From Desmodesmus armatus (taxonomy: Eukaryota; Chlorophyta; Chlorophyceae; Sphaeropleales; Scenedesmaceae), in assembly GCA_007449985.2 (NCBI GenBank), contig VIIQ02000072.1, positions 62,001 to 126,000 on the forward strand: a stretch of 64,000 nt of DNA. Direction: 5' to 3'. The position numbers and the translations under genes are program-made. Below are positions 1 to 10,118 of this stretch, in pieces (the first letter of the stretch is position 1; each line of letters starts with the position of its first letter). The notes under the pieces are model-generated. The model searched no databases. It was not told the origin of the DNA and worked only from the letters and a program-made list of their open reading frames with translations.

Positions 1-2561
1 TGGTGTGCTGGAGGTGCGGGGCAGCAGCGTCAGCGGCCCGCATCGCAAGCCCCATCAGCAGCAGCGACATGGGCTCCCTGGCGCAGCTGTAACATACCCG
101 CAAATAGGGCATGAGCTGTACGGTGGTCCTACACAGGGCTTCGCACCAGCAGCAGCAGGCGCGCAGGCAGCAGGGACGCAGCTGCAGTGGGCGCAGGAGG
201 CTAGCATCACGCCTGCCAGTGCAGATGCTGATGCAGCTGCAGATGCTGTCGGCTCAGAGCTACAAAAACTCTCTGCACAGGTTTCGAAAGCAGCAGGAGC
301 AGCAGCAGCTGCTGGAGCGTCTGCTGCACTGTCACGTGCAGGCTCAGCAGCGTCAGTGCCAGGTCCAGCTGGTGTATCTGGCCCGGATCAGCTGCATACT
401 GCTGCCAGGGCTGCGGCACGAGCAGCGGCCAAGGCTGCTGCTGCTCCGGCAGACATACAGCAGCAGCAGCGGACACCTCCAAAAGCAGCACCAGCAGCGG
501 GCCGGGCCTTTTCTAGCAGCAGCCCCGGGAGCGGCAGCAAGCGGATCAGCAGGAGTGTCGGCAGCAGCATGAGCGGCAGGAGTCAGGCTTCAGCCGGCAT
601 GCAGGACCCAGCAGCAGCAGGAGCTGCTGCTGCTGCTGCTGCGGGCCCCGGTTTGACTCGTACTGAGAAGCTGCAGCGTTTGAAGGCAAAGCGGCTCGGG
701 CAGCGGCCTCCTCCTCCTGCTGCTACTGCTGCAGCTGCTGCTGCTGTGCCAGAGCCCTCACAGACAGCAACCGCTGGTGCTGCTGGTGCTGGTGCTGCTG
801 CAGAACGGCAGCAGCCGGCAGCCAGCAGCAGCGGCAGCGATGTCCAGGTCCCTCCGGTCCGTGTCTCTGAACTGATCCGGCGGTTCAGGGAGGCACCTCC
901 TCTCCCTAGGGAGCTGAGGACACACCCACCTGGCCCACTGACTGGTGGTCACACCACAAACTGGCCCACAGCAGCAGCAGCAGCAGCGGGTGAGGACATG
1001 CCCTGGTGGTCTTCGTCTGGTGGGGTACCCACAGCAGACGGGGCTGCTGCTGCTGCCGCTGCTGCTGCTGCTGCTGCTGCTGTTGGTGGCGGTGGGTCAG
1101 GTGGCGAGTTGCTCAGTGCTACACCAAGCGCAAACTCTTATCCCCAAGTGGAGCTTGGTGTGGATGGTGCACATGAGCAAGACCAGATCGAGTGGACTGA
1201 CCGTGATGCTGCTGGTGCAGCAGCAGCAGAAAGGGAGGACTGGCAGGGAAGCCTCCACGGCCTTGATACTATTGTACATCAGCACGAGCAGCCAGCAGCA
1301 GCAGCAGCAGCAACGGCAGCAGCAGGAGCAGGAGCAAATACGACTCTGACTCCTTGGACCTCTAACAGCTTGACAGCAGGAGTGGGATGGACTGGGAGCA
1401 GCAATGGGTTTGTCAAGGGTGCCGTGGGTTGGGCAGCGACATCTCTCAAGGCACAGCAGGGAGGTGTGTCGATGCCATGGGCCGGAGCAGCAGCAGCAGC
1501 AGCTGGGGGTGTTGTGCAGCATGTGGCTGCGGGTGGTGTTGGTGTTGGTGGCAGCGGCTGTGAGGGGGTGGGGGGGCAGGAGGGAGATGCCACTGCTGCA
1601 CTGCTGGAGCGGTGCAGGCGGCTTCTGGCAAGCAAGCCTACGCAAACACATCCAGGGAGCCAGCAGCAGCAAGCAGTAGCGCATCAGCAGCAGCAGCAGC
1701 AGCAACGCGTGTTGCCTGTTGGATACGGGAAGCAGCAGGAGGGAAGCAGCGCGTCGACATGGCGGCAACAGCTGGTGGGTTTGTCTTGTTGGACTGGCAG
1801 ATGCATGCTGCCTGCACAATTGTCAAACGTGCTCAATGCTGCAAGCTGTAATGTTGTTGTCCAGCTGTGGTAAGCGTGTGCTTGCTGTCTGCCATGCTGA
1901 AATAGACTGAGCCACAACACCACTTCAACGCCGCATCTCCACTCCCTCTTGACCTTCCATTTAGCACACACCATCATGGTGTCTTGTCCGTCCTTGGCGT
2001 ACATGCCACACCAAATACCCCCTCAACCCTTTTTCTTTTCCATGCACGCCTGTTCCTTGCTGCCTGCCACACACAGAAGCGCTTGCTTGAGGAGTTTGGG
2101 CCACCAATCACACAACCACAGCAGCAGCAGCAGCAGCAGCAGCTTGTGCCCTGCCTCAGTCCTGTCAGGGACGCCCCTCAGCAAGACCTCCTGGCTCATT
2201 GGAGGTCGCAGCAGCAGCAGCAGCAGCAGCAGCAGCGGTCGCCAGCCAAGCTTGCCCTGTTCCCGCCAGCGGGCGCTGCTAGTGGCAGCAGCAGCAGCCA
2301 GCTGGGTGCTGGCCCTGTTGCGGTCTCCATGTCTCAAGCCCTGTCTCCCATCAAGCAGCTGCAGCAGCAGCTGGGACTGCAGAGCATTGGCAGCCCACTG
2401 CAGCAGCTCCGACAGCAGCAGCAGCAGCAGCAGCAGATGCTGCAAGGTAGCCTGCTTGTAGACAGTCCGCTGCAGCAGCTCCGACAGCAGCAGCTCCAAC
2501 AGCAGCAGCAGCAGCAGGTGCTGCAAGGTACGCTTGTAGGCAGCCCACTGCAGCAGCTCCG

Positions 2562-2614
<53 letters not shown>

Positions 2615-3389
2615 TGGTGTTGCCGTTGGGCCAGGCTAGTGGTGCCCCCTTGTTGCCCCTGCTGCCTGAGCTGCCGGCTATCAGCAGCTGGAGACAACGG
2701 CTGGCTGCACAGGCGGCCAGCTTGGACCAAAACCAGCAGCAGCTAGACAGTACCAGCACAGCTGCTGCGGCAGCAGCAGGGGCGCAGAGGTTGCTGCCTG
2801 TGCGCCCGGTGCTGCTGCTGCTGCTGCTGCTGGTGGTGGTGGTAGTGTGGCCAGCACTGCTTCTCCTGAGGTGCTGCTGCAGAACTGGAGGGCCAGGCTG
2901 AGAGCAGCAGCAGCACTCGCCGGCGTGGACCTGTCACAGGCGCACACACATGCCCCTGCTGCTGCTGCTGTCACTAGTGCTGCTGCTGATGGCACCGGTG
3001 CTGATGGGCTGTCTCTAGGCGTGATCCAGCAGCAGCAGCACTCGCCTCGCCCAGCAGCGGAAACAGAAGCAGCAGCAAGCCTGGAGACAGCAGCACAGGT
3101 GGCCGCAGCAGCAGCCGAGACAGTGGCAGCAGCTGCAGCAGCGGAGGCGATGACAGCAGCAGCACGGACAGCGGCAACAGCGTTGACAGTAGCTGCCGAG
3201 TGCGGTGAACCAGGGCCCAGCAGCAGCATGCCAGAGGCCCTGGGCAAAAGCATGGATGTGGCTGTCGGAGAAGGTGCAACTGTGCCCTGGTCTGCTGCTG
3301 CATGCGCGGCGGAGCCGCTTGCCACCACCAGCAGCAGCAGCAGCAGTACGGAGGTGCAGCCAGTGGAGCTGCCCCTCCCATTGGTCCCT

Positions 3390-3433
<44 letters not shown>

Positions 3434-3752
3434 GCTGCTGGATGAGGAGCAGCACCAGCAATTTGCGGTTGAAAGTGGCAGAAGCTGGGGCCAGGGCATC
3501 GCACGGCTAACACCAGCCTCTGCTGACGAACCTGCTGCTGCTGCTGCTGGTGCTGTTAGCAGAACCCCTGCTGCTGCTGGCCAGCTGCTGCCAGCCGGTG
3601 GCACCCCTGGGGAGGCAGCAGCAGCAGCAGCAGCAGCAGGCACTGACTCAGCCTTGTCTGCAGGAGTTGGGCTGGTGCTGCAGCAGCCAGCCCGCCGCAA
3701 GCTGGTGCTGCATGGTGCTGCAGCTGCTCACAGCCCTTTTGCAGCAGGAGAT

Positions 3753-3786
<34 letters not shown>

Positions 3787-6011
3787 CATTGGACGGCAGC
3801 CCTCCTGGTGTTGCATCAGCAGATGTGTCAAGAGCTGCTGCGGCTGGTACAGTGGACAGCAGCCATACTGCTGGTGACGCTGGCAGCAGCACAGCAGGTG
3901 ACACAGCAAGCCTTCACCGCGCTGAGGACCTCCCACTGCAACAGCAGCAGCAGGAAGGCAGCAGCAGTGGCGGCGGCAGCAGCAGCAGTGGCGGCACCAG
4001 CCGGTGTGTGCTGCGGTTCAGTAAACATCCGCAGGGTTCAGCAGGTGACCCGGGGGCTGCTGCCGCTGGTGCATCTCTTCAGCACAAGCCACCTTCTGGC
4101 AGCGGCAAGGCACCACTGCAGCACCAGCAGCAGCAGCACTCACCACAGCAACAGCAGCAGCAGCAGCCGCCTGGGGGTTCAGTTAGTGTCTCTCACCATC
4201 CTGCTGCTGCTGCTGCTGCTGGTGGAGGTGGTAGTATTGGTGGTGCAAGCAAGCCCTCTAGCAGGTTTGACAGCAGGTGCCCCTGGCTGCCTGCTGCTAC
4301 TCAACTGCCAGCAGCAGCAGGGTCTGACAATGCGGCAGCAGCAGACGCTGACAATGCGGCAGCGGCAGAGGTAAGCAGCATGCCTGCTGCCTCTGCTGCT
4401 GCAGAGGCGGGCGGTGCTACAGCAGCAGCTGTGGGTGATGGAGGTGCAGCAGCCGAGTCAAAGGCAGGATGGTACATTGCTGCAGCAGCAGCAGCAGCAG
4501 CAGCAGAGGCAAGCAGCCTCCCTGCTGCAGCAGCAGCAGAGGCGGGCGGTGCTACAGCAGCAGCTGTGGGTGATGAAGGTGCAGCAGCCGAGTCAAAGGC
4601 AGCTCGGTGCATTGCTGCAGCAGCAGAAGCAAGCAGCCTCCCTGCTGCAGCAGCAACAGAGGCGCACCGTGCTGCAGCAGAAGCTGTGGGTGATGGAGGT
4701 GCAGCAGCCGAATCGGACGCACCAGCAGCAGCCTGTGATGGTGGTGCAGCTGCTGGTGGGGATGCAGCAGCAGCAGCAGCAGCAGCGGGTCCTGACTCTG
4801 GTGTTGCCAGTGCGCCCGTTGCACAAGCAGCTGAGGTGGAGGCAGGCTGTGCAGCAGCAGCAGATGGTGACCTGCAGCAGCAGCAGCAACTGCGTCCTGC
4901 ACCTCTGTTTGTTCTGCAGCAGCTGCGTCCTGTTGATGATGACGAGGGCCGCAGCTACAGCCCAGCAGTGCTGCCCCAGCTGCCACCAACTGGCCTGAGG
5001 TCCAAGAGGGGCCCTGCACCCACCCAGATCCACCTACACACATGTGTGGGGTCTAGCAGCCCCCAAACCTCAGACCCCAACAGCCCAAGCTGCAGCCTCC
5101 CTACTGGCAGTGCTGCTGCTGCTGCTGGTGGTGGTGGTGGTGATGTTTGCGGTGGTGGTGACAGCGTCAGCAGCTCGGTGCCTTCCACACCACCTGGGTT
5201 GCTGTTCGGACAACAGCAGCAGCAGCAGCAGGGTGTCAGCACAGAAGGCTCGTCCCCTGGGTTGGTTGGTGGTCAGGGGCGGCTAGGGTTGAGGGGTCTG
5301 TTGGGGTCTGCTGTTGCCGCTGCCTTGTTTGACCGCACCCCTGAGGCCTCACCTGCACGCTCTCCAGAACCCAAGGGACCGCCCAGCAGGGGCCCCCCTG
5401 ATGGTACTGGCCCTTGTATGCAGTCTGGGCTCAGCTGCAGCCCTGTGCAGCTTGCATCACAGTACGCATGCAGCACAGGTGTGGAGGGCTCGCCGGCAGC
5501 TGCAACGGCAGGTGTCTTTGCACAGCATGCAGATGCTGCACCAGCGCCACAGGACAGTTCGGCAGGGGATGTGGTGGGGTTGCCGTGGAGAGGGGTGCTT
5601 CAGAGGGATGATGGGCAGGACGGCAGGGACGATGACTCAACAGCAGATGTTGTGGATGCAGTGTCAATATCGCCTGTGGGGTCTTGTCAAGAGCGGGGGG
5701 CGGTTGATGAGGGGCCTGGGGAGCTGCTCCGGGCAGCAGCAGCAGCAGCAGCACCGTCGCCACAGGTATCTCAAGCTGTGAGGGAGGGGGAGGTTGCTGC
5801 CGGGCGGCCTATTGAACATAGGGCTGAAGAGGTGTATGAGGTGTCGCAGGCGTCCCCTGTCGCTGCTGCAGCAGCGGGAGTGCCCCCATTGCAATTGCAG
5901 CAGGCGTCACTGGCTGTGAGGGGTGAGGAGGTGTGTGTGTCGCCAGTATCCCCTGCCGCTGTGCGGGCAGATGCTGCAGTTGCAGCGGCGGCAGCAGCGG
6001 CTATGAAGTAG
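1..6011 (+). CDS. Giant low-complexity poly-Gln/poly-Ala protein, 5' end outside window
   Basis: Function not recognised. The reading frame is open to the left edge, so the 5' end is missing. Exon A ends at 1774; a GT-AG intron (1775-2076) joins it in phase 0 to exon B starting AAGCGCTTGC at 2077, giving ...TWRQQL-KRLLEEFGPP. Exon B then has to change frame before the long open stretch that ends at TAG 6009-6011. Removing 2790-2854 (65 nt, GT..AG) restores phase, but that is short for this locus, so a triplet-repeat indel is an alternative. The protein (about 1,880 residues seen) is mainly Ala, Gln, Ser and Gly runs, with islands of ordered sequence: ELIRRFREAPPLPRELR, TEKLQRLKAKRLGQR and four short Trp-Arg motifs (TWRQQL, AHWRSQ, SWRQRL, NWRARL). 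It holds three SPLQQLRQQQ repeats (about 2345-2620) and three repeats of about 40 residues rich in Ala/Gly/Glu (about 4370-4735). The tryptophan-bearing islands might be binding motifs in a disordered scaffold; this is inference. Confidence 0.6.
1775..2076 (+). other. Intron in the poly-Q/A gene
   Basis: Donor GTGGGT after ...CAACAGCTG and acceptor ACACACAG before AAGCGC. Both flanking frames are phase 0, and the upstream frame runs into non-repetitive sequence and a stop at 1873 if the intron is not removed. Confidence 0.65.
2204..2612 (+). repeat. CAG microsatellites coding poly-Gln within a threefold repeat
   Basis: Several nearly pure CAG runs; the longest, at about 2562-2612, codes 17 consecutive Gln. 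They separate three copies of a segment coding SPLQQLRQQQ, each followed by an M/VLQG-type linker. Replication slippage is the likely source. A comparable CAG run lies at about 3391-3431. Confidence 0.85.
4370..4735 (+). repeat. Three tandem repeats of about 120 nt coding AEASSLPAAAA...VGDGGAAAES
   Basis: Three successive in-frame copies share the frame words AGGATAAAVGDGGAAAESKA or close variants (the third reads HRAAAEAVGDGGAAAES). The expansion keeps the frame, which supports this stretch being translated. Confidence 0.75.
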
Positions 6012-6758
6012 GGGACGTGGGCAGGTGGGGGAGTCTGGTGTAGTGAGCAGTGGCGGGCTTGAGCTGTCTGCTGCTGCTGGGGTATCAGCACTGGGGGGGG
6101 GGGGGGGGTCGGGTCAGCAGCAGCAGCTGCCAGGTGTGGATGGCTTTGCTGCTGGTGGGTTTTTTGCAGTGATCGTGTGACTACTTGGTGTTGTTGCCAA
6201 GCGAAATAGTGTTGACTTGGTGATGTGCTGGGGACAATGCCTCTGCCAAACTGTGCAGCCGGCAGTGCTTTACTTCCTGACAGCTGCGCAAGCTTTGGGA
6301 TGAGTTTGTGATACACACTGCTTGCCACACATACCTATGCAAGGTAAGGCATGCGAATCTTGAAGCCTGTGTGCTTGGACAAGTTGCTGAGCTGCCATAC
6401 ACAACGCGGTGACACTTGCTGACTGCTGACTGTAGGGTTCTTGGGCTAGCAGAAACATCGACCATACAGGCCCTGCTCCACCTTGAAAGGCACTATCGGT
6501 ACGGTTTTTCAGCACACCGTCAGTCCCGCACACACGCGGGCCAGCCCTGGCCCAAAATCTTGTCATGACATCGTCATGATCAACGTTACGTGTGAATTGC
6601 GGTGCAGCCCTCCCGCGCTGTGGCGTGCCATATAGTCCTTATGTGACAGCCGGACTGCCCACCTCGACTCGACTGCAAGCATCTGCGTCTCAGTGCTGTG
6701 TCGTGCCAGTTGACTGTACAACCCGGTTTGCGATACCAGACTGAATACACGCTGCAAG
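6012..6758 (+). other. Intergenic: 3' flank of the poly-Q/A gene and 5' flank of the next gene
   Basis: No coding exon recognised. It contains a poly-G run at about 6092-6109 and an AACGTTAC octamer at 6582-6589, 177 nt before the next ATG. The same octamer lies 175 nt before the ATG of the gene starting at 10119. Confidence 0.5.
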
Positions 6759-7772
6759 ATGCTGAAACAAACATTCATTATGTTTGTTCTGTTGTCACTG
6801 GCGGTAGCTGCCTCTGCTGCAGCTGCTGAGTCTGCCAGGTAACTTTCTATCAGCTGATCGAGAAAATTCTCCATATGTGTGTGCCTGGTCAGCACATAAC
6901 AGCACTGTCGTGCTCTACTTTGTACCTGATTTCCATCCAACACTCGTGTATTGCGCGCAGGGACGAGGAGAGTGACCTGGTTTCCCTGGATGTCGGGCAC
7001 CCGTCCCTGCCCCGAAGGCTCATGGGCTTCATCTTGGTGAGCGCTGCACCTGAGCTTGGTGTTGTTGCTTCCTTTTCAAGCCTCTGTCGACCGAACGCCC
7101 ACTTGAGTTGTGCTATCAGGGCAAGTCACTACGCACTACTAGTGACTAGTGACTAGTGACCAGTACTAGTGCCACAGCTGAAGCAGTGCCACAAGCTGAA
7201 GCAGCGCTACAAGTTGAAGGAGTTGACACTGTGTGACGCTGACAACTGACACTGTGCTGCCTGCGGTACTGCAGTTCAAGAAGAAGTTCGGAAAGGGTGC
7301 TGGTGAGTGACGTGTGCACCAGCCTGCCGTTCAGACCACCAACAGCGCTGTCAGCCAAGAGGCATAAGTACTGTGTACTGTGCATTGGTACCTGCAACGA
7401 CCACGGGTAGGACAAGAGAGTCAACAAGTTTGTGTCTTTTGCCTGCACTGCTGATTTGTTCCTGTCCCCACTGCAGCAGCACCTGCACCTGCCCCAGCAC
7501 CTGCCCCTGCTCCGGCACCGGCACCGGCACCCGCCCCTGCCCCTGAGCCGGCTCCTGAGCCGGCTCCTGAGCCGGCTCCAGCTCCTAGGAAGCAGGAGGA
7601 ACCTGCACCGGCACCTGCCCCTGCCCCTGCTGCCACCACCAAGAGCATTGTCGTGAGCAAGGGTGGCTCCTCAAGCAAGGTGTTCACCAAGAGCATCGTC
7701 ATCAGCAAGGGAGGGTCCAGTGGTGGAGATGAGGAGCCTGAGGGAGAGGGCGAGGGAGAGGGTGACAAGTGA
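6759..7772 (+). CDS. Small secreted Ala-Pro-rich protein with acidic tail
   Basis: Four-exon model with matched phases: 6759-6838, 6961-7036, 7275-7302, 7477-7772; 158 residues. Exon 1 codes a clear signal peptide (MLKQTFIMFVLLSLAVAASA, then Ala/Glu). Exon 2 codes DEESDLVSLDVGHPSLPRRL. Exon 3 is only 28 nt and codes FKKKFGKG. Exon 4 opens with a long Ala-Pro stretch with Glu-Pro variants, then two copies of TKSIV(V/I)SKGG, and ends in an acidic Glu/Gly tail before TGA. The donors are GTAACT, GTGAGC and GTGAGT; each acceptor ends in CAG. The Ala-Pro region resembles hydroxyproline-rich glycoprotein backbones, so a cell-wall or extracellular-matrix role is plausible, but no named family is recognised. 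It lies upstream of two other secreted genes with similarly tiny exons. Confidence 0.68.
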
Positions 7773-10118
7773 TCAGGTGAGATCGTAGTGATGTCCCCAG
7801 GGTTTGAGACTTGTTCGAATTTGGCCAACTTTGCAAGCTGAGCAGCAGTAATTTCCAGTAACAGCGGTGCATCAGCTGCGAGTGTGGAACAAAATTCTGC
7901 GAGGCAAAGGCAGCAAGCAGGGAGCAGTTTGGAGGGGAAGAGGGGTACCAGCTGTGCTGGGGACTGTAGAGTGTGCTTTGTTGCAGTGATCTCGTGCCGG
8001 GTAGCGACTCGCTCAGTCGGACTGAGCAACACCACTGGCCCTGCTGTTACGTCTACGGCTCCCTAGCCAGCTTGGTCAGCTCAAACGCTGCTGCCGCATG
8101 TGCTGCTGCTGCCCGTGCTGCCCGTGCTGCTGCTGCTGCTGCTGGTCTATTCTGCCAGGTTGCTACCAGGTGGCTGGCAGCACTGTGGTGAGGGAGGGCT
8201 GGCAGCACTGAGGGCGAGGGGCTGCCGCGTAGCATGCAGCCAGGTTGCACATGAAGGGGACCAAGACGGCCAGAGCCCTGAACCAACCCTTGAGTACTAC
8301 CAGTATGGGTGGCTGACCAGTGATCCACTTGATGAAGGGGTGCCCAAGCCCTGACAAGCAGTTGTGCTGGCAACATGAGGGCTGCCAGCCTGAAGACCAG
8401 CAGATAACAGTACTGCATGACGGCACCGTCTGACTTGTTGTATATTTATTATGGAGTACCTGTGTATTATGGGTAACAGTATATTGATTTCGGAGTACCT
8501 GTGTATTCTGGAGTAGCTGTGTAGGTACTGGCCTCCAGGGTGGTGTTGTTAACAGTATGTGACCACAATGTTTTGCGGAGTTGGGCTTTTGTACATTGAC
8601 TTGCCTGTATACGTACTACTGAGTTGCAGTGTGGCACCAGAGAGCAGCCGCGGGGTTGTGAGCAGCGATGCAGCCAAGTCTGCTACAGTGAGCATGGCAA
8701 TGAATGAAAAGAGTGACGGCCAATGACGGCCAAACTGTGGAGTGCACACCATGTGCAGTGTACGTGTGTGTCGCATAAGTTGGCCCAAGTTGGGGCTTCA
8801 TCAGTGGTGCCTTTGGAGGTCTTTGGACTCTGAGAGCACGCCGTGTGTCTGATTGCCGAGCATGTCATGACGAGTCCGCATCCCTACGTCCACAAACCAT
8901 GGTCATGATCACAGTGTGACACTTGCACTTGCATCTGGGGTGCTAGTCATGGTCTTCACTTTGGTGGCTGCTGGGCATGCTTGAAGCGCAAGCCGCAGAG
9001 GTACGGTTCCATGCCTGAGGAACCCTGTGGGGTGATGTGACGTGTGACCCCAAAGCGCACTGTGGTGCCAGGGGTGTGGCATACCTTCTGTTCAGCCATT
9101 GTGCTGCTGAGGACTGGGTGCTGTGCACTGGGTGGTGCGGCTTTTGTGCGCCCTGGAAAAAGTACACAGACTGCTCACCACCTAGACCGCTAGGGGTTTC
9201 GTGTCACACGTTTGGCGTTGGGCTCAGGCCAGCTTGAGTGTGTGAAGCAGACTCAGTCAGGTGCAGCACCTGGCATGGCATGTTTGCAGAGGTTGGCAGC
9301 AGCCGGGCTGTTGCGTTGCCGCAACGCAAGTTGCCACGAACTGGGCGCAGCTGGTGGTTTGACGTGCGCTCAGCGGAGGCGGGCCTGAAGCTTCTTCATG
9401 CACATGCGCTGTGGTTGAAGGGGCATGCGTGGTAAATGAAGGAGTGGCAATGCGTCACTACCGGCTGCTGCTGTGCACACGAATCGTACATAGCGCGTCC
9501 AAGAGTGAGCCATGGGGTTGGGGTTGCCTGCCCTTGCACCCATCCCCACCCCAGCAAGGGCAGCAATACTACCTTGGCAGCAAAGCTAAAGCCTTCGGAA
9601 GCTCGTTAACCACAGCATTTTTGCAAGTGGATGTCCAAGCCAACATGCGTGTGTCATGTCAAGGATGTGTCAATGCAGCCTATGAGGATGGTCAGGCCCA
9701 ACTCAACAACCTACTCACAGCTGATAAGTGGCGACATACAGCCGCTTTGTTGGCTTGTGTGCTGTTTAATCCTGGCAGACAGCATCAAATTCAGAATGCA
9801 TGCGCCAGCTGCCAGGCAAGACAGACAGACCCCCTAAGTCTCCTTAGTCTCAGTTTGAAATGTTGAATATATAACTTTATACGGCCTGCAGGCAGCTGAC
9901 AGGCTCCCATTCCCGCTGTGCCAGACATGCCAGCATCTTTTGTAACGTTACAACCGCCATCGGCGGGTTTAGCCGTTGATTCCGTTGAGGTCGACATATG
10001 TAAGTTTCCGACGGCTTTGCTACTCTACAGTGCCCACATCTCCCTCGACGCATTTCCATCCGCTTTCCCCAGCCCTTTCACGCTGCCTGAAGGCGCTACA
10101 AGCGCACACGCACTCACC
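7773..10118. other. Intergenic stretch, no gene recognised
   Basis: Short frames only, with no splice-linked coding chain that I could build. A TATATAA-type AT-rich patch lies at about 9868-9874, and a perfect 12-bp palindrome TGTAACGTTACA at 9941-9952 precedes the next gene. Confidence 0.4.
9941..9952 (+). promoter_or_regulatory. Palindromic AACGTTAC-containing element upstream of the Lys/Glu secreted gene
   Basis: TGTAACGTTACA is its own reverse complement. Its AACGTTAC core starts 175 nt before ATG 10119; the same core starts 177 nt before ATG 6759. The shared position suggests a regulatory site for both genes; this is inference from two cases. Confidence 0.35.

Noticed and set aside
97..2730. 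Lower-strand and alternative-frame poly-Leu, poly-Ala or poly-Cys frames opposite the poly-Q/A gene
   Set aside because: CAG/CTG repeats are open in several frames; the chosen frame is the one with phase-matched splice sites, frame-preserving repeats and non-repetitive motifs.
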